Counted from the stretch's first letter, positions 34,062 through 43,982 are shown. The stretch: DNA of 64,000 nt from Arthrobacter agilis (GCF_002157505.1 NZ_NFSC01000031.1:946368-1010367), one strand, 5' to 3'. A program made the numbers and translations. The notes: a model not told the origin generated them from the sequence alone.

Positions 34062-35402
34062 ATGAGCACTCCGTCCCTCACCGCGCTGACGCCTGCGCCC
34101 GGACAGTCCCGCGGGCTCCGCAGCATCACGGTGGCACGCGGCGCCATGGATCCCCGGTCCGGCCTCCTCGAGTACGTGGTGCGCAACGACGCCCACACGT
34201 GGATCCGTCGCGGCGGCGGGCTCGTCGCCTACGGGGAGACGGCGAGATTCACCGGAACGGGGCCGGACCGCTTCACGCAGGCCCAGGAGTGGTGGCGCCG
34301 CGAACTCGCCGGTGCGGAGGTCCTGGACGAGCTGGGCGTCCCGGGCTCCGGCCTCATCGCCTTCGGGTCCTTCGCCTTCTCCAAGACCTCCTCGCACGAA
34401 TCGCGCCTGATCGTCCCCGAGGTGGTGGTCGGCTGCAGCGAGGGAAGGAGCTGGCTGACCTACATCACCGACGACGCCGAGGCCGAGTTGAGCGCCTCCG
34501 CGGCGGAAGCGGCACTCGCCGCCTACCTCATCGCACCCGACCCGAACCGCTCCCCCAGCCCCGGCGACAGCCTGGGCCCGGGCGTCCTCAGCGAGGACCA
34601 GTACAAGCTCGCCGTCGCGGAGGGCGTGAAGCACGTGCAGGCCGGTGAGCTGAGCAAGCTCGTGCTGGCGCGCGACGTCGTCGCGCACCTCGAGACGCCG
34701 GTGGCCACCGCCCAGGTGCTGCGCGAGCTCGCCGTGCGGTACGAGGACTGCTGGACGTACGCCGTCGACGGACTCATCGGCTCGACCCCGGAGATGCTCA
34801 TCAAGGTGGAGGACAACACGGCCCGGGCGCGCGTCCTCGCCGGCACCCTCGACCGGGCCGACGCGCCCGAGGGCGATCCCGGCTACGCCGACCGCGTCCT
34901 GGCCGGATCGGAGAAGCAGCTCCACGAGCACCAGATCGCCATCGACTCCCTCACCGAGACCCTCGAGCCCTTCACCAGCTCCATGACCTCGCACAGCGAG
35001 CCCTTCGTCCTGCAGTTGCCGAACGTCTGGCACCTCGCCTCGGATGTCACGGCCCAGCTCGCGCCCGACGACGCCGGCCGGGTCCCGACGTCGCTGGCCC
35101 TGGTCCAGGCGCTGCACCCCACCGCGGCAGTCTGCGGTACGCCCACGACCGTCGCCGGAGCCCTCATCCGCGAACTGGAACACCTCGAGCGCGGCCCCTA
35201 CGCCGGGCCGGTGGGCTGGATCGACGCCGGCGGCAACGGTGAATGGGGCATCGCCCTGCGCGGAGCCGTCATCGAGGCACCCACCCGCGTACGGCTGTAT
35301 GCGGGCTGCGGCATTGTCGAGGGCTCCCAGCCCGAGGCCGAGCTGGCCGAGACCTGGAGCAAGTTCCGGCCCATGACCGAGGCCCTCGGGCTCTCGCGCT
35401 GA
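34062..35402 (+). CDS. menF: Isochorismate synthase
   Basis: A 446-aa chorismate-utilising enzyme making isochorismate for menaquinone (siderophore entC homologues are alternatives, but the menG neighbour favours MenF). The C-terminal catalytic half has VAEGVKHVQAGELSKLVLARDV, the lysine-containing base, GSTPEMLIKV, LAGTLDRADAP and HPTAAVCGTPT, and ends with RLYAGCGIVEGSQPEAELAETWSKFRPM. ATG at 34062. Divergent from menG. No terminator hairpin is seen before the following ABC transporter. Confidence 0.93.
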   Translation: MSTPSLTALTPAPGQSRGLRSITVARGAMDPRSGLLEYVVRNDAHTWIRRGGGLVAYGETARFTGTGPDRFTQAQEWWRRELAGAEVLDELGVPGSGLIAFGSFAFSKTSSHESRLIVPEVVVGCSEGRSWLTYITDDAEAELSASAAEAALAAYLIAPDPNRSPSPGDSLGPGVLSEDQYKLAVAEGVKHVQAGELSKLVLARDVVAHLETPVATAQVLRELAVRYEDCWTYAVDGLIGSTPEMLIKVEDNTARARVLAGTLDRADAPEGDPGYADRVLAGSEKQLHEHQIAIDSLTETLEPFTSSMTSHSEPFVLQLPNVWHLASDVTAQLAPDDAGRVPTSLALVQALHPTAAVCGTPTTVAGALIRELEHLERGPYAGPVGWIDAGGNGEWGIALRGAVIEAPTRVRLYAGCGIVEGSQPEAELAETWSKFRPMTEALGLSR

Positions 35403-35526
35403 GGCGGACCTCTGGTTACCAATAGGCAATACCTGTAGCCTGTGATGCACATCTCCCTTTCGTAGCTAGAATCAGCAGGATCTTTTTTCCGTTCCGTTCC
35501 ATTCCGCCCGTCCAAGTGAGGTACCC

Positions 35527-36333
35527 ATGTTTTCCAAGAAATCCGCAATGCTGGCCGCCATGGCCGCCGGCGCCCTCGCGCTGAGCGCCTGCGGCGGAGG
35601 TTCCGACGACGCCGGCTCCGGTTCCGGCTCCGGCTCCGCCGAGGAGAGCGGCCTGAACCTCGTCTCCGAGGGCTCGCTGACCGTCTGCTCGGACATCCCC
35701 TACCCGCCCTTCGAGTTCGAGGAGAACGGCGAGTACACCGGCTTCGACATGGACATCATGAAGGAGATCGCCTCGGGCCTGGATCTCGAGCTCTCCGTCC
35801 AGGACGTCGAGTTCAACGGCCTCCAGAGCGGCGCCGTCCTCGCGGCCCGCCAGTGCGACATCGGGGCCAGCGCGGTCACGATCACCGAGGAGCGCAAGGC
35901 GAACCTCGCGTTCTCGGACCCGTACTACGACTCGCTGCAGTCCCTCCTCGTTCCCGCGGATTCCGACATCGCCTCGATCGACGACCTCGCCGGCAAGAAG
36001 GTCGGCGTCCAGCAGGGCACCACCGGCGAGACCTACGCCACGGAGAACGCGCCCGAGGCCGAGCTGGTCGCGTTCCCCTCGGACGCCGAGATGTACGCCG
36101 CCATCCAGGCCGGCAACGTCGACGCCCTCCTGCAGGACCTCCCGGTCAACATCGGCCACACCGAGGACGGCTCCTTCACCATCGCCGAGGAATACCCCAC
36201 GGACGAGCAGTACGGCTTCATCATGGCGAAGGAAGGCAGCGAGGCGCTGGTCACCGCCGTCAACGAGCAGCTCACCACGCTCCGCGACAACGGCAAGTAC
36301 CAGGAAATCTACGACTCCTACTTCGCGCAGTAG
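35527..36333 (+). CDS. Amino-acid ABC transporter solute-binding lipoprotein
   Basis: A 268-aa secreted solute-binding protein of family 3 (SBP_bac_3). A signal peptide ends in a lipobox ALSAC (Cys about 22), followed by a flexible Gly/Ser stretch. Mature motifs: LTVCSDIPYPPFEF, GFDMDIMKEIA, DIGASAVTITEERK and GKKVGVQQGTTGE, typical of polar amino-acid binding proteins. First of a three-gene import system; an intercistronic hairpin follows it. Possible -10 TAGAAT at 35467-35472 upstream, without a clear -35. Substrate probably a polar or acidic amino acid. Confidence 0.92.
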   Translation: MFSKKSAMLAAMAAGALALSACGGGSDDAGSGSGSGSAEESGLNLVSEGSLTVCSDIPYPPFEFEENGEYTGFDMDIMKEIASGLDLELSVQDVEFNGLQSGAVLAARQCDIGASAVTITEERKANLAFSDPYYDSLQSLLVPADSDIASIDDLAGKKVGVQQGTTGETYATENAPEAELVAFPSDAEMYAAIQAGNVDALLQDLPVNIGHTEDGSFTIAEEYPTDEQYGFIMAKEGSEALVTAVNEQLTTLRDNGKYQEIYDSYFAQ

Positions 36334-36342
36334 CCCCATCCG

Positions 36343-36377
36343 ACCCGTGCGGCCCGAACGTTCCGGGCCGCACGGGT
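36343..36377 (+). terminator. Intercistronic hairpin between solute-binding protein and permease genes
   Basis: A 14-bp stem (36343-36356 with 36364-36377) around a 7-base loop sits just past the lipoprotein stop, with no following U-tract. It fits partial termination or 3' protection, which would raise the lipoprotein mRNA above the permease mRNA. Confidence 0.75.
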
Positions 36378-36408
36378 GCCACTTCCCGAAGGAAGGTAGT
36401 TCCCCCGC

Positions 36409-37194
36409 GTGAAACGATCGACACGCAGGCGCCTGATCCAGGGCGCCCTCTACGCGGTATTCGCCGCCGTAGTCCTCCTCATCGTCCTCGCCGCCGACTG
36501 GGCGAAGATCCGTTCCAACTTCTTCGACCTCGACGTCGCCGCCGCCTCCTTCCCCGAGATCGTCACGATCGCGGCGAAGAACACCATCGTCTACACGGCC
36601 ATCGCCTTTCTCGGCGGATTGCTCCTCGGGCTCTTCCTCGCCCTCATGAAGCTCTCGCCGGTCCTGCCGTACCGCTGGCTCGCCACCGGCTACATCGAGC
36701 TCTTCCGTGGCCTTCCCGCCCTGCTGGTGATCTTCGCTTTCGCCTACGCGGTGCCCATCGCGTTCCAGTGGCATCCGCCGGGCGGCAACGCGGGCGCGGG
36801 CCTGATCGCCCTCATCATCGTCTCCTCGGCCTACATCGCGGAGACGATCCGTGCCGGCATCGAGGCGGTGCCCAAGGGGCAGGTGGAAGCCGCCCGCTCA
36901 CTCGGCATGAACTCCGCGTGGACCATGGTGACCGTCGTCCTCCCCCAGGCCTTCCGGATCATCACGCCTCCCCTGACCAACGAGCTCGTGATCCTCATCA
37001 AGGACACGTCCCTCCTGTTCATCGCGGGCATGGCCATCGGCGACCGTGAACTGACCACGTTCTCGCGGGACGCCCTGACCAGCCAGGCGAACGCGACGCC
37101 GCTCGTGGTGGCCGCGGCGATGTACCTGATCATCACGCTGCCGCTGACCCAGCTGGTCGCCAAGCTCGAACGACACAACAAGAGAGGCCGGTGA
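36409..37194 (+). CDS. Amino-acid ABC transporter permease
   Basis: A 261-aa HisM/GlnP-type membrane permease with about five or six helices. The EAA loop that contacts the ATPase is [36 protein letters not shown] at 36409 with AAGGAAGG upstream. It follows the lipoprotein gene and overlaps the ATPase gene by 4 bp. It would form a homodimer, as no second permease is present. Confidence 0.93.
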   Translation: MKRSTRRRLIQGALYAVFAAVVLLIVLAADWAKIRSNFFDLDVAAASFPEIVTIAAKNTIVYTAIAFLGGLLLGLFLALMKLSPVLPYRWLATGYIELFRGLPALLVIFAFAYAVPIAFQWHPPGGNAGAGLIALIIVSSAYIAETIRAGIEAVPKGQVEAARSLGMNSAWTMVTVVLPQAFRIITPPLTNELVILIKDTSLLFIAGMAIGDRELTTFSRDALTSQANATPLVVAAAMYLIITLPLTQLVAKLERHNKRGR

Positions 37195-37976
37195 TTCCGG
37201 TGTCCCATCCAACATCGGGTGCCACGGCACCGGGATCGACGGCGGCAGTGCCGGCCATCGAGGTCCGGGCGCTCTGCAAGACCTTCGGCAGCAACGAGGT
37301 CCTCAAGGGCATCGACTTCCACGTCGACCAGGGCGAGGTGGTGTGCGTCATCGGCCCCTCCGGCTCCGGCAAGTCCACCCTGCTCCGCTGCGTCAACCGG
37401 CTCGAGGAACCCACCACCGGCACCGTGATGGTGGAGGGCGTCGACATCACGGACAGCGAGACGGACCTCGACGATGTGCGCACGCGCATCGGCATGGTCT
37501 TCCAGCAGTTCAACCTCTTCCCCCACCTCACGGTCCTGAAGAACCTGACCCTCGCACAGCAGCGCGCCAAGAGGCGCAGCAAGTCCGAGGCCACGGAGAT
37601 CGCGCGCAGGAACCTCGCCAAGGTGGGCCTCGCCGAGAAGGCCGACGCCTTCCCCGCACAGCTCTCCGGCGGCCAGCAGCAGCGCGTCGCCATCGCACGC
37701 GCCCTGTCCATGGACCCCGACATGATGCTCTTCGACGAGCCCACCAGCGCGCTGGACCCCGAGCTCGTCGGCGACGTGCTCGAGGTCATGAAGCAGCTCG
37801 CCAAGGAGGGCATGACCATGATGGTGGTCACGCACGAGATGGGCTTCGCCCGCGAGGTCGGCGACCGCGTCGTCTTCATGGACGGCGGCGTCGTCGTCGA
37901 GCAGGGCAAGCCCGAGGACGTCCTCGGGAACCCTCAGCATGAGCGGACGAAACTGTTCCTGTCGAAGGTGCTCTAG
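37191..37976 (+). CDS. Amino-acid ABC transporter ATP-binding protein
   Basis: A 261-aa ABC ATPase of the GlnQ/HisP class. Walker A is GPSGSGKST, the Q-loop [13 protein letters not shown], the ABC signature [15 protein letters not shown], Walker [15 protein letters not shown] and the H-loop VTHEMGF. GTG at 37191 overlaps the permease stop by 4 bp. The N-terminal 25 residues are Thr/Ala-rich and may be an artefact of start choice (GTG at 37200 also possible). Its last bases overlap the convergent menD stop. Confidence 0.93.
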   Translation: MIPVSHPTSGATAPGSTAAVPAIEVRALCKTFGSNEVLKGIDFHVDQGEVVCVIGPSGSGKSTLLRCVNRLEEPTTGTVMVEGVDITDSETDLDDVRTRIGMVFQQFNLFPHLTVLKNLTLAQQRAKRRSKSEATEIARRNLAKVGLAEKADAFPAQLSGGQQQRVAIARALSMDPDMMLFDEPTSALDPELVGDVLEVMKQLAKEGMTMMVVTHEMGFAREVGDRVVFMDGGVVVEQGKPEDVLGNPQHERTKLFLSKVL

Positions 37977-39679
37977 CCGGCCACAGACCGGACCCCGTCG
38001 GCCACGGCCCGGCGGATGCGGGCATGGAGGTCCCGGAGCGTACTGCGGTCCGCCCGGACCTCGAGGATGGAGCGGCCCCGAATGGGCCGCTCCATCGCTG
38101 TATCCAGCTCCTCCAGCGTGGTCGCCCGCTCGTAGTGCAGCCCGTAGGCAGCGGCGAGCGCGGCGAGGTCCACGGTGTGCGGCGTCCCGAACAGGCGCTC
38201 GACGGCGGCCCCGTACCGCTCCGTCGTCGCCTCCGCGCCGTGCTCGAGGAGGCCGAAGATGCCCCCGCCGCCGTCGTTGAGCACCACGATGTGGAGGTCC
38301 GGCTGCGCTTCGCCGCTGCCGAGGAGCAGCCCGCCGACGTCGTGCAGGAACGTCAGGTCGCCCATCAGCACGCGTGTCGGGATGCCGGCGGCGAGTGCCA
38401 CGCCCGTGGCCGTCGAGATGGTGCCGTCGATCCCGGCCAGCCCCCGGTTGGCGAAGACCTCCAGGGGGTGCCAGTCGGTCGCGGCGACGAGGTCGACGTC
38501 GCGGATGGGGTTGGAGGAGCCGAGCACCAGGTTCCCGTCCGTGTGCTCCCACACCGCGTCGGCGACGTGCAGGCCGGTAATACGGTCCTCGTCCGCCAGC
38601 AGGGACTGGACGGCGGCGTCCGCCGTCGCTCCCGCTTCCCGCCACGAGCGGAGCCAGCCGTCCTCGCCGCGCCCCGCGAACTCCAGCAGGTCCGGCAGGG
38701 TGTCGATGATGCGCTCGGTACGCCGGCCCTCCTCGAACCAGGCCACCGGCGCGGGCAGGTACAGCGCATGCTCGACGTCGGCCCGGGCGAGGAGCGCTGT
38801 GACCGGACGCGACAGCGTGGGGCGACCGAAGGTCACCACGCGCGTGATGGCCGGGCCGAGGTGCTCGAGCAGCAGCCGGTAGGGAGCGATCGCACTGGTG
38901 CCGAAACGCGCGTTGGACGACGGTTCGGCGAGCAGCGGGAGGTCCAGGTGCGCGGCGAAGACCGCGGCGAGCTCTCCCGCTCCATGGCCTGCGACGACGA
39001 CGGTCCGAGTGCCGTTGCGTTGCCCCTGCACCGGCGCCGGGGCCCCTGTCGCTGCAGCCGGAACCGCCGCGGGTGCGGTAGCCGGGGCGGGACGGGTTGC
39101 GCCGGAGGGCACGAGCGGATCGCGGTAGGCGAGGTTCAGGTGCACCGGCCCGGGTGGCTGGGTGGGAACCCCGTCCGCGGGCCGTCCGACAGCGGCCCCC
39201 AGGGCCTCCCCGATCGGGTCGGTCGGATCCTCACCGGCTCCCAGGTCGAGGCCCGCACGCACGTGCACACCGAACAGGTCCGGCTGCACGGTGGTCTGGT
39301 TGGCGCCGGTCCCCCGCAGCTCGCCGGGGCGATCGGCGGACACCACGACCAGGGGGACTGCCGCGTGGTTGGCCTCCATGACGGCCGGCAGCAGCTCCCC
39401 TACCGCCGTTCCCGACGTCGTCACCACGGCGGCAGGCCGCTGGGCGCCGAGTGCGAGGCCCAGGGCGGTGAAGGCTGCCGACCTCTCGTCGATCCGCACG
39501 TGCAGGCGGACGCGTCCCGCAGCCTCCGCGTCGGCGAGGGCATAGGCGAGGGGCGCGCTGCGGGAACCCGGCGCGACGACGACGTCGACGATGCCCCCTG
39601 CCACGAGGGCTGCGACCGCGCGGGCGGCCGAGGCGGCGGAGTCGAGTGGAACTGGAGGGGGCGTCGCTGTTGTCGTCAC
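37973..39679 (-). CDS. menD: 2-succinyl-5-enolpyruvyl-6-hydroxy-3-cyclohexene-1-carboxylate synthase
   Basis: A 568-aa thiamine-diphosphate enzyme adding 2-oxoglutarate-derived succinyl to isochorismate. The N-terminal substrate/ThDP part contains [33 protein letters not shown] with the catalytic Glu, [17 protein letters not shown] and [16 protein letters not shown]. The C-terminal ThDP domain has [18 protein letters not shown] and [14 protein letters not shown] at 39679 was chosen (AAGG upstream) over ATG at 39703. It lies apart from menG/menF, separated by an amino-acid transporter, and convergent with that transporter. Confidence 0.92.
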   Translation of the reverse strand: MTTTATPPPVPLDSAASAARAVAALVAGGIVDVVVAPGSRSAPLAYALADAEAAGRVRLHVRIDERSAAFTALGLALGAQRPAAVVTTSGTAVGELLPAVMEANHAAVPLVVVSADRPGELRGTGANQTTVQPDLFGVHVRAGLDLGAGEDPTDPIGEALGAAVGRPADGVPTQPPGPVHLNLAYRDPLVPSGATRPAPATAPAAVPAAATGAPAPVQGQRNGTRTVVVAGHGAGELAAVFAAHLDLPLLAEPSSNARFGTSAIAPYRLLLEHLGPAITRVVTFGRPTLSRPVTALLARADVEHALYLPAPVAWFEEGRRTERIIDTLPDLLEFAGRGEDGWLRSWREAGATADAAVQSLLADEDRITGLHVADAVWEHTDGNLVLGSSNPIRDVDLVAATDWHPLEVFANRGLAGIDGTISTATGVALAAGIPTRVLMGDLTFLHDVGGLLLGSGEAQPDLHIVVLNDGGGGIFGLLEHGAEATTERYGAAVERLFGTPHTVDLAALAAAYGLHYERATTLEELDTAMERPIRGRSILEVRADRSTLRDLHARIRRAVADGVRSVAG

Positions 39680-39706
39680 GGTCCCATCCTTCCATCCGGG
39701 CACGGG

Positions 39707-39731
39707 CGCACCCCCTCTGGCAGGGGGTGCG
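39707..39731. terminator. Hairpin downstream of the PhoX-type gene
   Basis: CGCACCCCCT (39707-39716) and AGGGGGTGCG (39722-39731) form a 10-bp stem with a 5-base loop, 62 bp past the PhoX stop and just upstream of menD on the same strand. It probably separates the two transcripts. Confidence 0.7.
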
Positions 39732-39792
39732 TCCGGCCCCGCGTCCAGCCAGGCGCCCGGCCCTGCATCGGCCAGACGTCCAGCGGGAATGT

Positions 39793-41853
39793 CTAGGCGC
39801 GGTAGACCTGCACCACGGACGGCCGGGGAAGGGCTGCCTGGCCCTTCCCCGGGGTGCTGCCGGCCGGCACGTAGTCGGGGAAGAAGGAGTACTGGTCCGC
39901 CCAGCTGCCGTCCTCACCCGGGTGCTGCACGGCGACGAAGACCGTGCCGTCCTGGTCGTGGATGACCGGGCTGCACGTCTCGGCGTCGCGCGGCACGGCG
40001 AGGAACTGCTGCACGCGCCCGCGCTCCGCTCCTTCGAGGCCCACCTTGAACAGTCCGTCGCTGAAGCCGACCGTGCCGGGCTGGCCGTCGGTGGAGATCC
40101 ACAGGTTGCCGGCCGAGTCGAAGGCGACGTTGTCGGGGCAGGAGATCGGCGAGACCCTGTCCTTCGGGTAGCCGCCGAAGTACGTTGCCGGGTTGCGCTC
40201 CGGGTCGCCGCAGACGAGGAGCAGGTTCCAGGTGAACCGCGTGCCGGACGCGTCGCCGCCGGCCTCGGTCAGTTCGACGACGTGGCCGTCGCGGTTCTGG
40301 GTGCGTGGGTTCGCCTCGTCGGCGACGGCGTTGGAGCCCACGCCACGGTTGGTGTTGTTGGTGCAGGCGACGTAGACCCTGCCGGTGAGGGGGTTCGGTT
40401 GCACGTCCTCGCAGCGGTCCATCTTGGTGGCACCCATCCTGTCGGCGGCCAGGCGCGTGAAGACGGCGACCTCCGCGGCCGTCATGCCTGCGACCACCGA
40501 CTGGTTGTCGATGAGGAGCGGCAGCCACTCACCGACGCCGTCGAACGCCCCGTCGGAGGGAAGCGTGCCGCTGCCGTCGATCTCGGCGACGGAATCGCCC
40601 TGGAAGCGTGCGACGTAGAGCGAACCCTCGCTCAGCAGTGTCATGTTGGCCTTGCGTGCGGCGGCGCTCGTGCCGGGCTGGACCGTGTTCGTCGACACGA
40701 ACTTGTAGAGGTAGTCGAAACGCTCGTCGTCGCCCATGTACGCCACGACGCGGCCGTCGGACGCGACGGTCACATTGGCGCCCTCGTGCTTGAAGCGTCC
40801 GAGCGCGGAGTGCTTCCTGGGCGTGGAGGTGGGGTCGAAGGGATCGACTTCGACGATGTAGCCGAAGCGGTGCTTCTCGTTCTCGTAGCCGGCGTTGCGG
40901 GTGTCCCACCGTGCCTCGTCCACCTCCCAGCCACGCGCCGTCGGACGGCTGGTGAGGCCGTAACGGCGGTCGCCGTCGCTGGTGCCTGTAGCCACGAAGT
41001 AGCCGTTGAAGTTCTCCTCGCCCGAGAGGATGGTGCCCCACGGCGTGGTGCCGCCGGCACAGTTCCCGAGGGTCCCGAGGATGGTGCGGCCGGCGGGATC
41101 GTCCCGGGTCTTCAGCAGGTCCGACCCGGCGGCGGGGCCGGTCACCTCGTAGGGGGTGGTGGTCAGGTAGCGGCGGTTCAGCGGGGCGCCCTGGACGTAG
41201 GACCACGGCTTGTTCCGGTTCCTGCGCTCGAGTTCGACGACGGACAGTCCGTGGGCCGCCTTGCCGATACCGCGGACCTCGGCGGCGGGCAGGGTCGGCG
41301 GGACCATGATGGTTTCGTTGGTGTACTCGTGGTTCGCGAAGAGCACCGCGCGGCGGCCCTTGCTGCCCTCGATCTCGAGAACGTCCGTGTAGTCGCAGTT
41401 GTAGCCGAACTGCAGGGCCTGGGCCTCGGCGGTCTGGTTGTCCGCGTCGAAGGCCGGCGAGGTGCGAAACAGCGGGTCTCCCCAGCGGATCACGGGCTTC
41501 CAGCCGTAGCCCTCGGGCACCGTCATGGCGTCCACCGAGGCGTCGACCGGCGCGATCGGGTCGAACGGCAGGTTGTCCTTGAGATAGCCCGTGCCAGGCA
41601 GTGGTGCGGCCTGGGCCGAGCCGGCCCCGGTCTGCATGCCGACGAGGAGGGTCAGCGCGCCGGCGGCACCGGCGCCGAGCGCACTGCGGCGCGAGAACTC
41701 GCTCGAGACGATATCGCGGAAGTAGGCGTTGGTGGTCGTGTTGCAGACCGCGTCGGAGCAGGCGTTGTCACACTTCAGCGCACAGGTGACGGCGCTGCGC
41801 TTCCCTTTGGTGGAGCCGAGCATCGGCAGCAGGCGGCGCGGGGTTTCAGTCAT
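39793..41853 (-). CDS. phoX: PhoX-type secreted alkaline phosphatase (DUF839)
   Basis: A 686-aa protein. A Tat signal peptide follows a Cys-containing N-terminal stretch: SRRSALGAGAAGALTLLVG (about residues 54-72). The remainder is the PhoX/DUF839 beta-propeller phosphatase, which uses calcium and iron cofactors. Clear segments include VLFANHEYTNETIM, NCAGGTTPWGTILSGEENFNGYF and DRCEDVQPNPLTGRVYVACTNN. The role is phosphate release outside the membrane. A 12-bp stem lies inside its last codons (39823-39852). The gene is monocistronic; no PHO box was identified by eye. Confidence 0.9.
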   Translation of the reverse strand: MTETPRRLLPMLGSTKGKRSAVTCALKCDNACSDAVCNTTTNAYFRDIVSSEFSRRSALGAGAAGALTLLVGMQTGAGSAQAAPLPGTGYLKDNLPFDPIAPVDASVDAMTVPEGYGWKPVIRWGDPLFRTSPAFDADNQTAEAQALQFGYNCDYTDVLEIEGSKGRRAVLFANHEYTNETIMVPPTLPAAEVRGIGKAAHGLSVVELERRNRNKPWSYVQGAPLNRRYLTTTPYEVTGPAAGSDLLKTRDDPAGRTILGTLGNCAGGTTPWGTILSGEENFNGYFVATGTSDGDRRYGLTSRPTARGWEVDEARWDTRNAGYENEKHRFGYIVEVDPFDPTSTPRKHSALGRFKHEGANVTVASDGRVVAYMGDDERFDYLYKFVSTNTVQPGTSAAARKANMTLLSEGSLYVARFQGDSVAEIDGSGTLPSDGAFDGVGEWLPLLIDNQSVVAGMTAAEVAVFTRLAADRMGATKMDRCEDVQPNPLTGRVYVACTNNTNRGVGSNAVADEANPRTQNRDGHVVELTEAGGDASGTRFTWNLLLVCGDPERNPATYFGGYPKDRVSPISCPDNVAFDSAGNLWISTDGQPGTVGFSDGLFKVGLEGAERGRVQQFLAVPRDAETCSPVIHDQDGTVFVAVQHPGEDGSWADQYSFFPDYVPAGSTPGKGQAALPRPSVVQVYRA

Positions 41854-42051
41854 GGGTGGTACCTCTCGGAGGGGTGAACGTCGTCCGCTCCCACCCTGCC
41901 GAGCTCACCTGAACAGCCGGAGTGCGTCGCGGTGAACGCCCCATGAACGCCGCCCGAACAGGAGGGCGGCCCCCGCCTCGGAACCGGCGCTGGTGTCCGA
42001 CGCCGAATGCCCCTCCGCGACCGCCTCGGCCGCAGACCCCGCAGGCCCGCG

Positions 42052-42855
42052 TCAGGCCGCCGAGAGGCCGGCGTCCTGGAAGCCGCCGTCCATGCGCAGC
42101 GGGAGCGCCCGCCCCAGCTGCCGTTCCCGCGCCGCGTGCACGAACGCGTCGAACAGCGCCGTCTCCGTCGGGCTCTGCTCGGGGTGCCACTGGACGCCGA
42201 TGCAGAAGCGGTTGGAGGGGAGCTCGATGGCCTCGATGATGCCGTCGCTGCTCCAGGCGGAGGCCTGCAGCCCGAGACCCACCCGATCGACGGCCTGATG
42301 GTGGGAGACCGGGACGGCGTCGAGGTGGGTTGCTCCCATGACCTGCGCCACCTGCGACCCGGGTCGCAGGTCCACGGGGACCTCGTTGAAGCGGTGGTTT
42401 CCGAGCTGGTAGGGGCTGTCGCCCACCAGGTCGGGCAGGTGCTGGTGCAGCGAGCCTCCGAGCGCCACGTTGAGCATCTGCTCGCCGCGGCAGATCCCGA
42501 GCAGCGGCAGGTCGATCCGGACGGCCTCCCGCACGACGGCGGAATCCCAGGCATCGCGCAGCCGGTGGGGCGCATCTGTCTCGGCGTGCGGCTCGGCCCC
42601 GTAGCGCGCCGGATCGATGTCCCAGCCTCCGACGACGATCACGCCGTCGAGCCTCGGCAGCAGCTGCTCGACGACGCCGCCGTCGGTTCCCTGCGGCGGC
42701 AGCAGCACGGGGATGGCACCGGCGGCGAGGACGGGCGCCAGGTAGTTCTGCGGCAGGAAGGCCGCCTCGATGGTTCCGCACCCCTCGGTCCCGGCGATAT
42801 CGAGGTAGGACGTCAGGCCGATGACCGGCATGGGGAGCGAGTCCGAGGATGTCAA
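42052..42855 (-). CDS. puuD: Gamma-glutamyl-GABA hydrolase-type glutamine amidotransferase
   Basis: A 267-aa class I amidotransferase-like hydrolase. The nucleophile elbow is LGICRGEQ, and the His-Glu pair is in VQWHPEQSP, as in PuuD, which splits gamma-glutamyl-GABA in the glutamylated putrescine route. Internal motifs GGWDIDPARYG and SVVREAVRIDLP support the family. TTG at 42855 was preferred because AAAGGAA stands nine bases upstream; ATG at 42831 (259 aa) has no good site. It lies far from the putrescine oxidase region and no puuABC genes are nearby. It may serve the same polyamines or another gamma-glutamyl compound. Confidence 0.85.
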   Translation of the reverse strand: MTSSDSLPMPVIGLTSYLDIAGTEGCGTIEAAFLPQNYLAPVLAAGAIPVLLPPQGTDGGVVEQLLPRLDGVIVVGGWDIDPARYGAEPHAETDAPHRLRDAWDSAVVREAVRIDLPLLGICRGEQMLNVALGGSLHQHLPDLVGDSPYQLGNHRFNEVPVDLRPGSQVAQVMGATHLDAVPVSHHQAVDRVGLGLQASAWSSDGIIEAIELPSNRFCIGVQWHPEQSPTETALFDAFVHAARERQLGRALPLRMDGGFQDAGLSAA

Positions 42856-42878
42856 GCGAATGTTCCTTTCAAGAGACC

Positions 42879-42914
42879 ATTGACACTCAATTCTAGTGCC
42901 CCGGCGTTGACGCC
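42879..42914. promoter_or_regulatory. Two inverted repeats upstream of the puuD-type gene
   Basis: ATTGA-CAC-TCAAT (42879-42891) and GGCGT-TG-ACGCC (42903-42914) are perfect palindromes 24-59 bp upstream of the start. A TAGAAT box on the minus strand lies between (42895-42890). They are candidate operators for the gene; no regulator is adjacent. Confidence 0.5.
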
Positions 42915-42956
42915 ATGTTTCGGGCGCGTGAGGATTCCGTGTCGTTTTCCCCGGAG

Positions 42957-43982
42957 TCAGCCCTGCTGTGCTGCCGCGAGCACCGCGTAGCAGCGCGACA
43001 GGCGTTCCAGCCACTCAATCCTTCTCGCCGGAGCCGCGGCGAAGTGGAGCAGCTTCTCCCCGGAGACCTCCACGTCCCGCACGGGAAGTGCCCCGGCCAA
43101 CGGCACGAGCGACGCGTCGGTGACGTCACCGGCCATGAGGGACACCGTTCCCAGGCCGCACGCGTAGGGCAGCTCCGGCAGCGCGGCGGCGAGGGCGACG
43201 CCGGCACGGATGCCGACGGACGTGTCGAGGGCGGAACTGACGACGGCGGGAAGGCCCGCACGGGCGATGATGTCGAGGGCCCGGCGCACGCCTCCGAGCG
43301 GCGGCGCCTTGATGACGAGGAGGTCGGCTGCGTCCTCCCGGGCGACGCGCAGCGGGTCGTCCTGGCGCCTTACGCTCTCGTCCGCCGCGACCAGGACCGG
43401 ATCGCCGCGGCGGCGCAGCTCGAGCCGCACCGCCCGCAGGCCGGCGATGTGCGCGACCGGCTGCTCGACGTACTGCAGGCGGAACGGGGCAAGCGCGTCG
43501 AGGGCGGTGAGCGCCTCGCCGACCTCCCACCCGCCATTGGCGTCCACCTTGATCCCCGCCTCCGGGAGGAGCCTGCGCACTTCGGCGACGCGGGCGACGT
43601 CGTCCGCCAGGTCCTGCCCCTTCTCCGCCACCTTCACCTTCACCGCGCCGACGGCGCCGAAACGGGACAGCACCCCTTCGACCGCGGCAGGTCCCACCGC
43701 GGGGACCGTCGCGTTGACGAGCACCGACGCACGGACCGGGTCCGGGAATCCGTGCCAGGCCGATTCGATGGCAGAGGCGAGCCACGGAGCGGACTCGGCG
43801 TCGTCGTACTCGAGGAACGGACAGAACTCGCCCCACCCTGCCGGTCCCCGGACCAGGAGGGCCTCACGCACGAGGACGCCCCGGAACTTCACCCGCATGG
43901 GGACCGACACCACGTGCGCCGAGGCCGCGATCTCCTCCAGCGGAGGCAGCGGAAGGGGAGCCGGCGGGGCCATCGGTTGCAT
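42957..43982 (-). CDS. menC: o-Succinylbenzoate synthase
   Basis: A 341-aa enolase-superfamily dehydratase making o-succinylbenzoate. Catalytic lysines are in VKVKVAEKG, then metal ligands in KVDANGGW, VEQPVAH and VAADESV, and the second lysine in VIKAPPLGG. Together with menD and menF the whole isochorismate-to-OSB path except menH is in the window. ATG at 43982 has TGAGG eight bases before; GTG at 43988 is a possible alternative. It stands alone and divergent from the PAP2 gene. Confidence 0.92.
   Translation of the reverse strand: MQPMAPPAPLPLPPLEEIAASAHVVSVPMRVKFRGVLVREALLVRGPAGWGEFCPFLEYDDAESAPWLASAIESAWHGFPDPVRASVLVNATVPAVGPAAVEGVLSRFGAVGAVKVKVAEKGQDLADDVARVAEVRRLLPEAGIKVDANGGWEVGEALTALDALAPFRLQYVEQPVAHIAGLRAVRLELRRRGDPVLVAADESVRRQDDPLRVAREDAADLLVIKAPPLGGVRRALDIIARAGLPAVVSSALDTSVGIRAGVALAAALPELPYACGLGTVSLMAGDVTDASLVPLAGALPVRDVEVSGEKLLHFAAAPARRIEWLERLSRCYAVLAAAQQG

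Noticed and set aside
32271..35402. A 1043-codon open frame on the plus strand
   Set aside because: Its first half lies antisense to menG and the reductase and is Arg/Val/Gly garbage; only the last 446 codons (menF) are coding. Such long shadows are normal at high GC.
39823..39852. A 12-bp stem inside the 3' end of the PhoX gene as the operon terminator
   Set aside because: It lies within the coding region about 30 nt before the stop; the hairpin at 39707-39731 beyond the stop is a better terminator.
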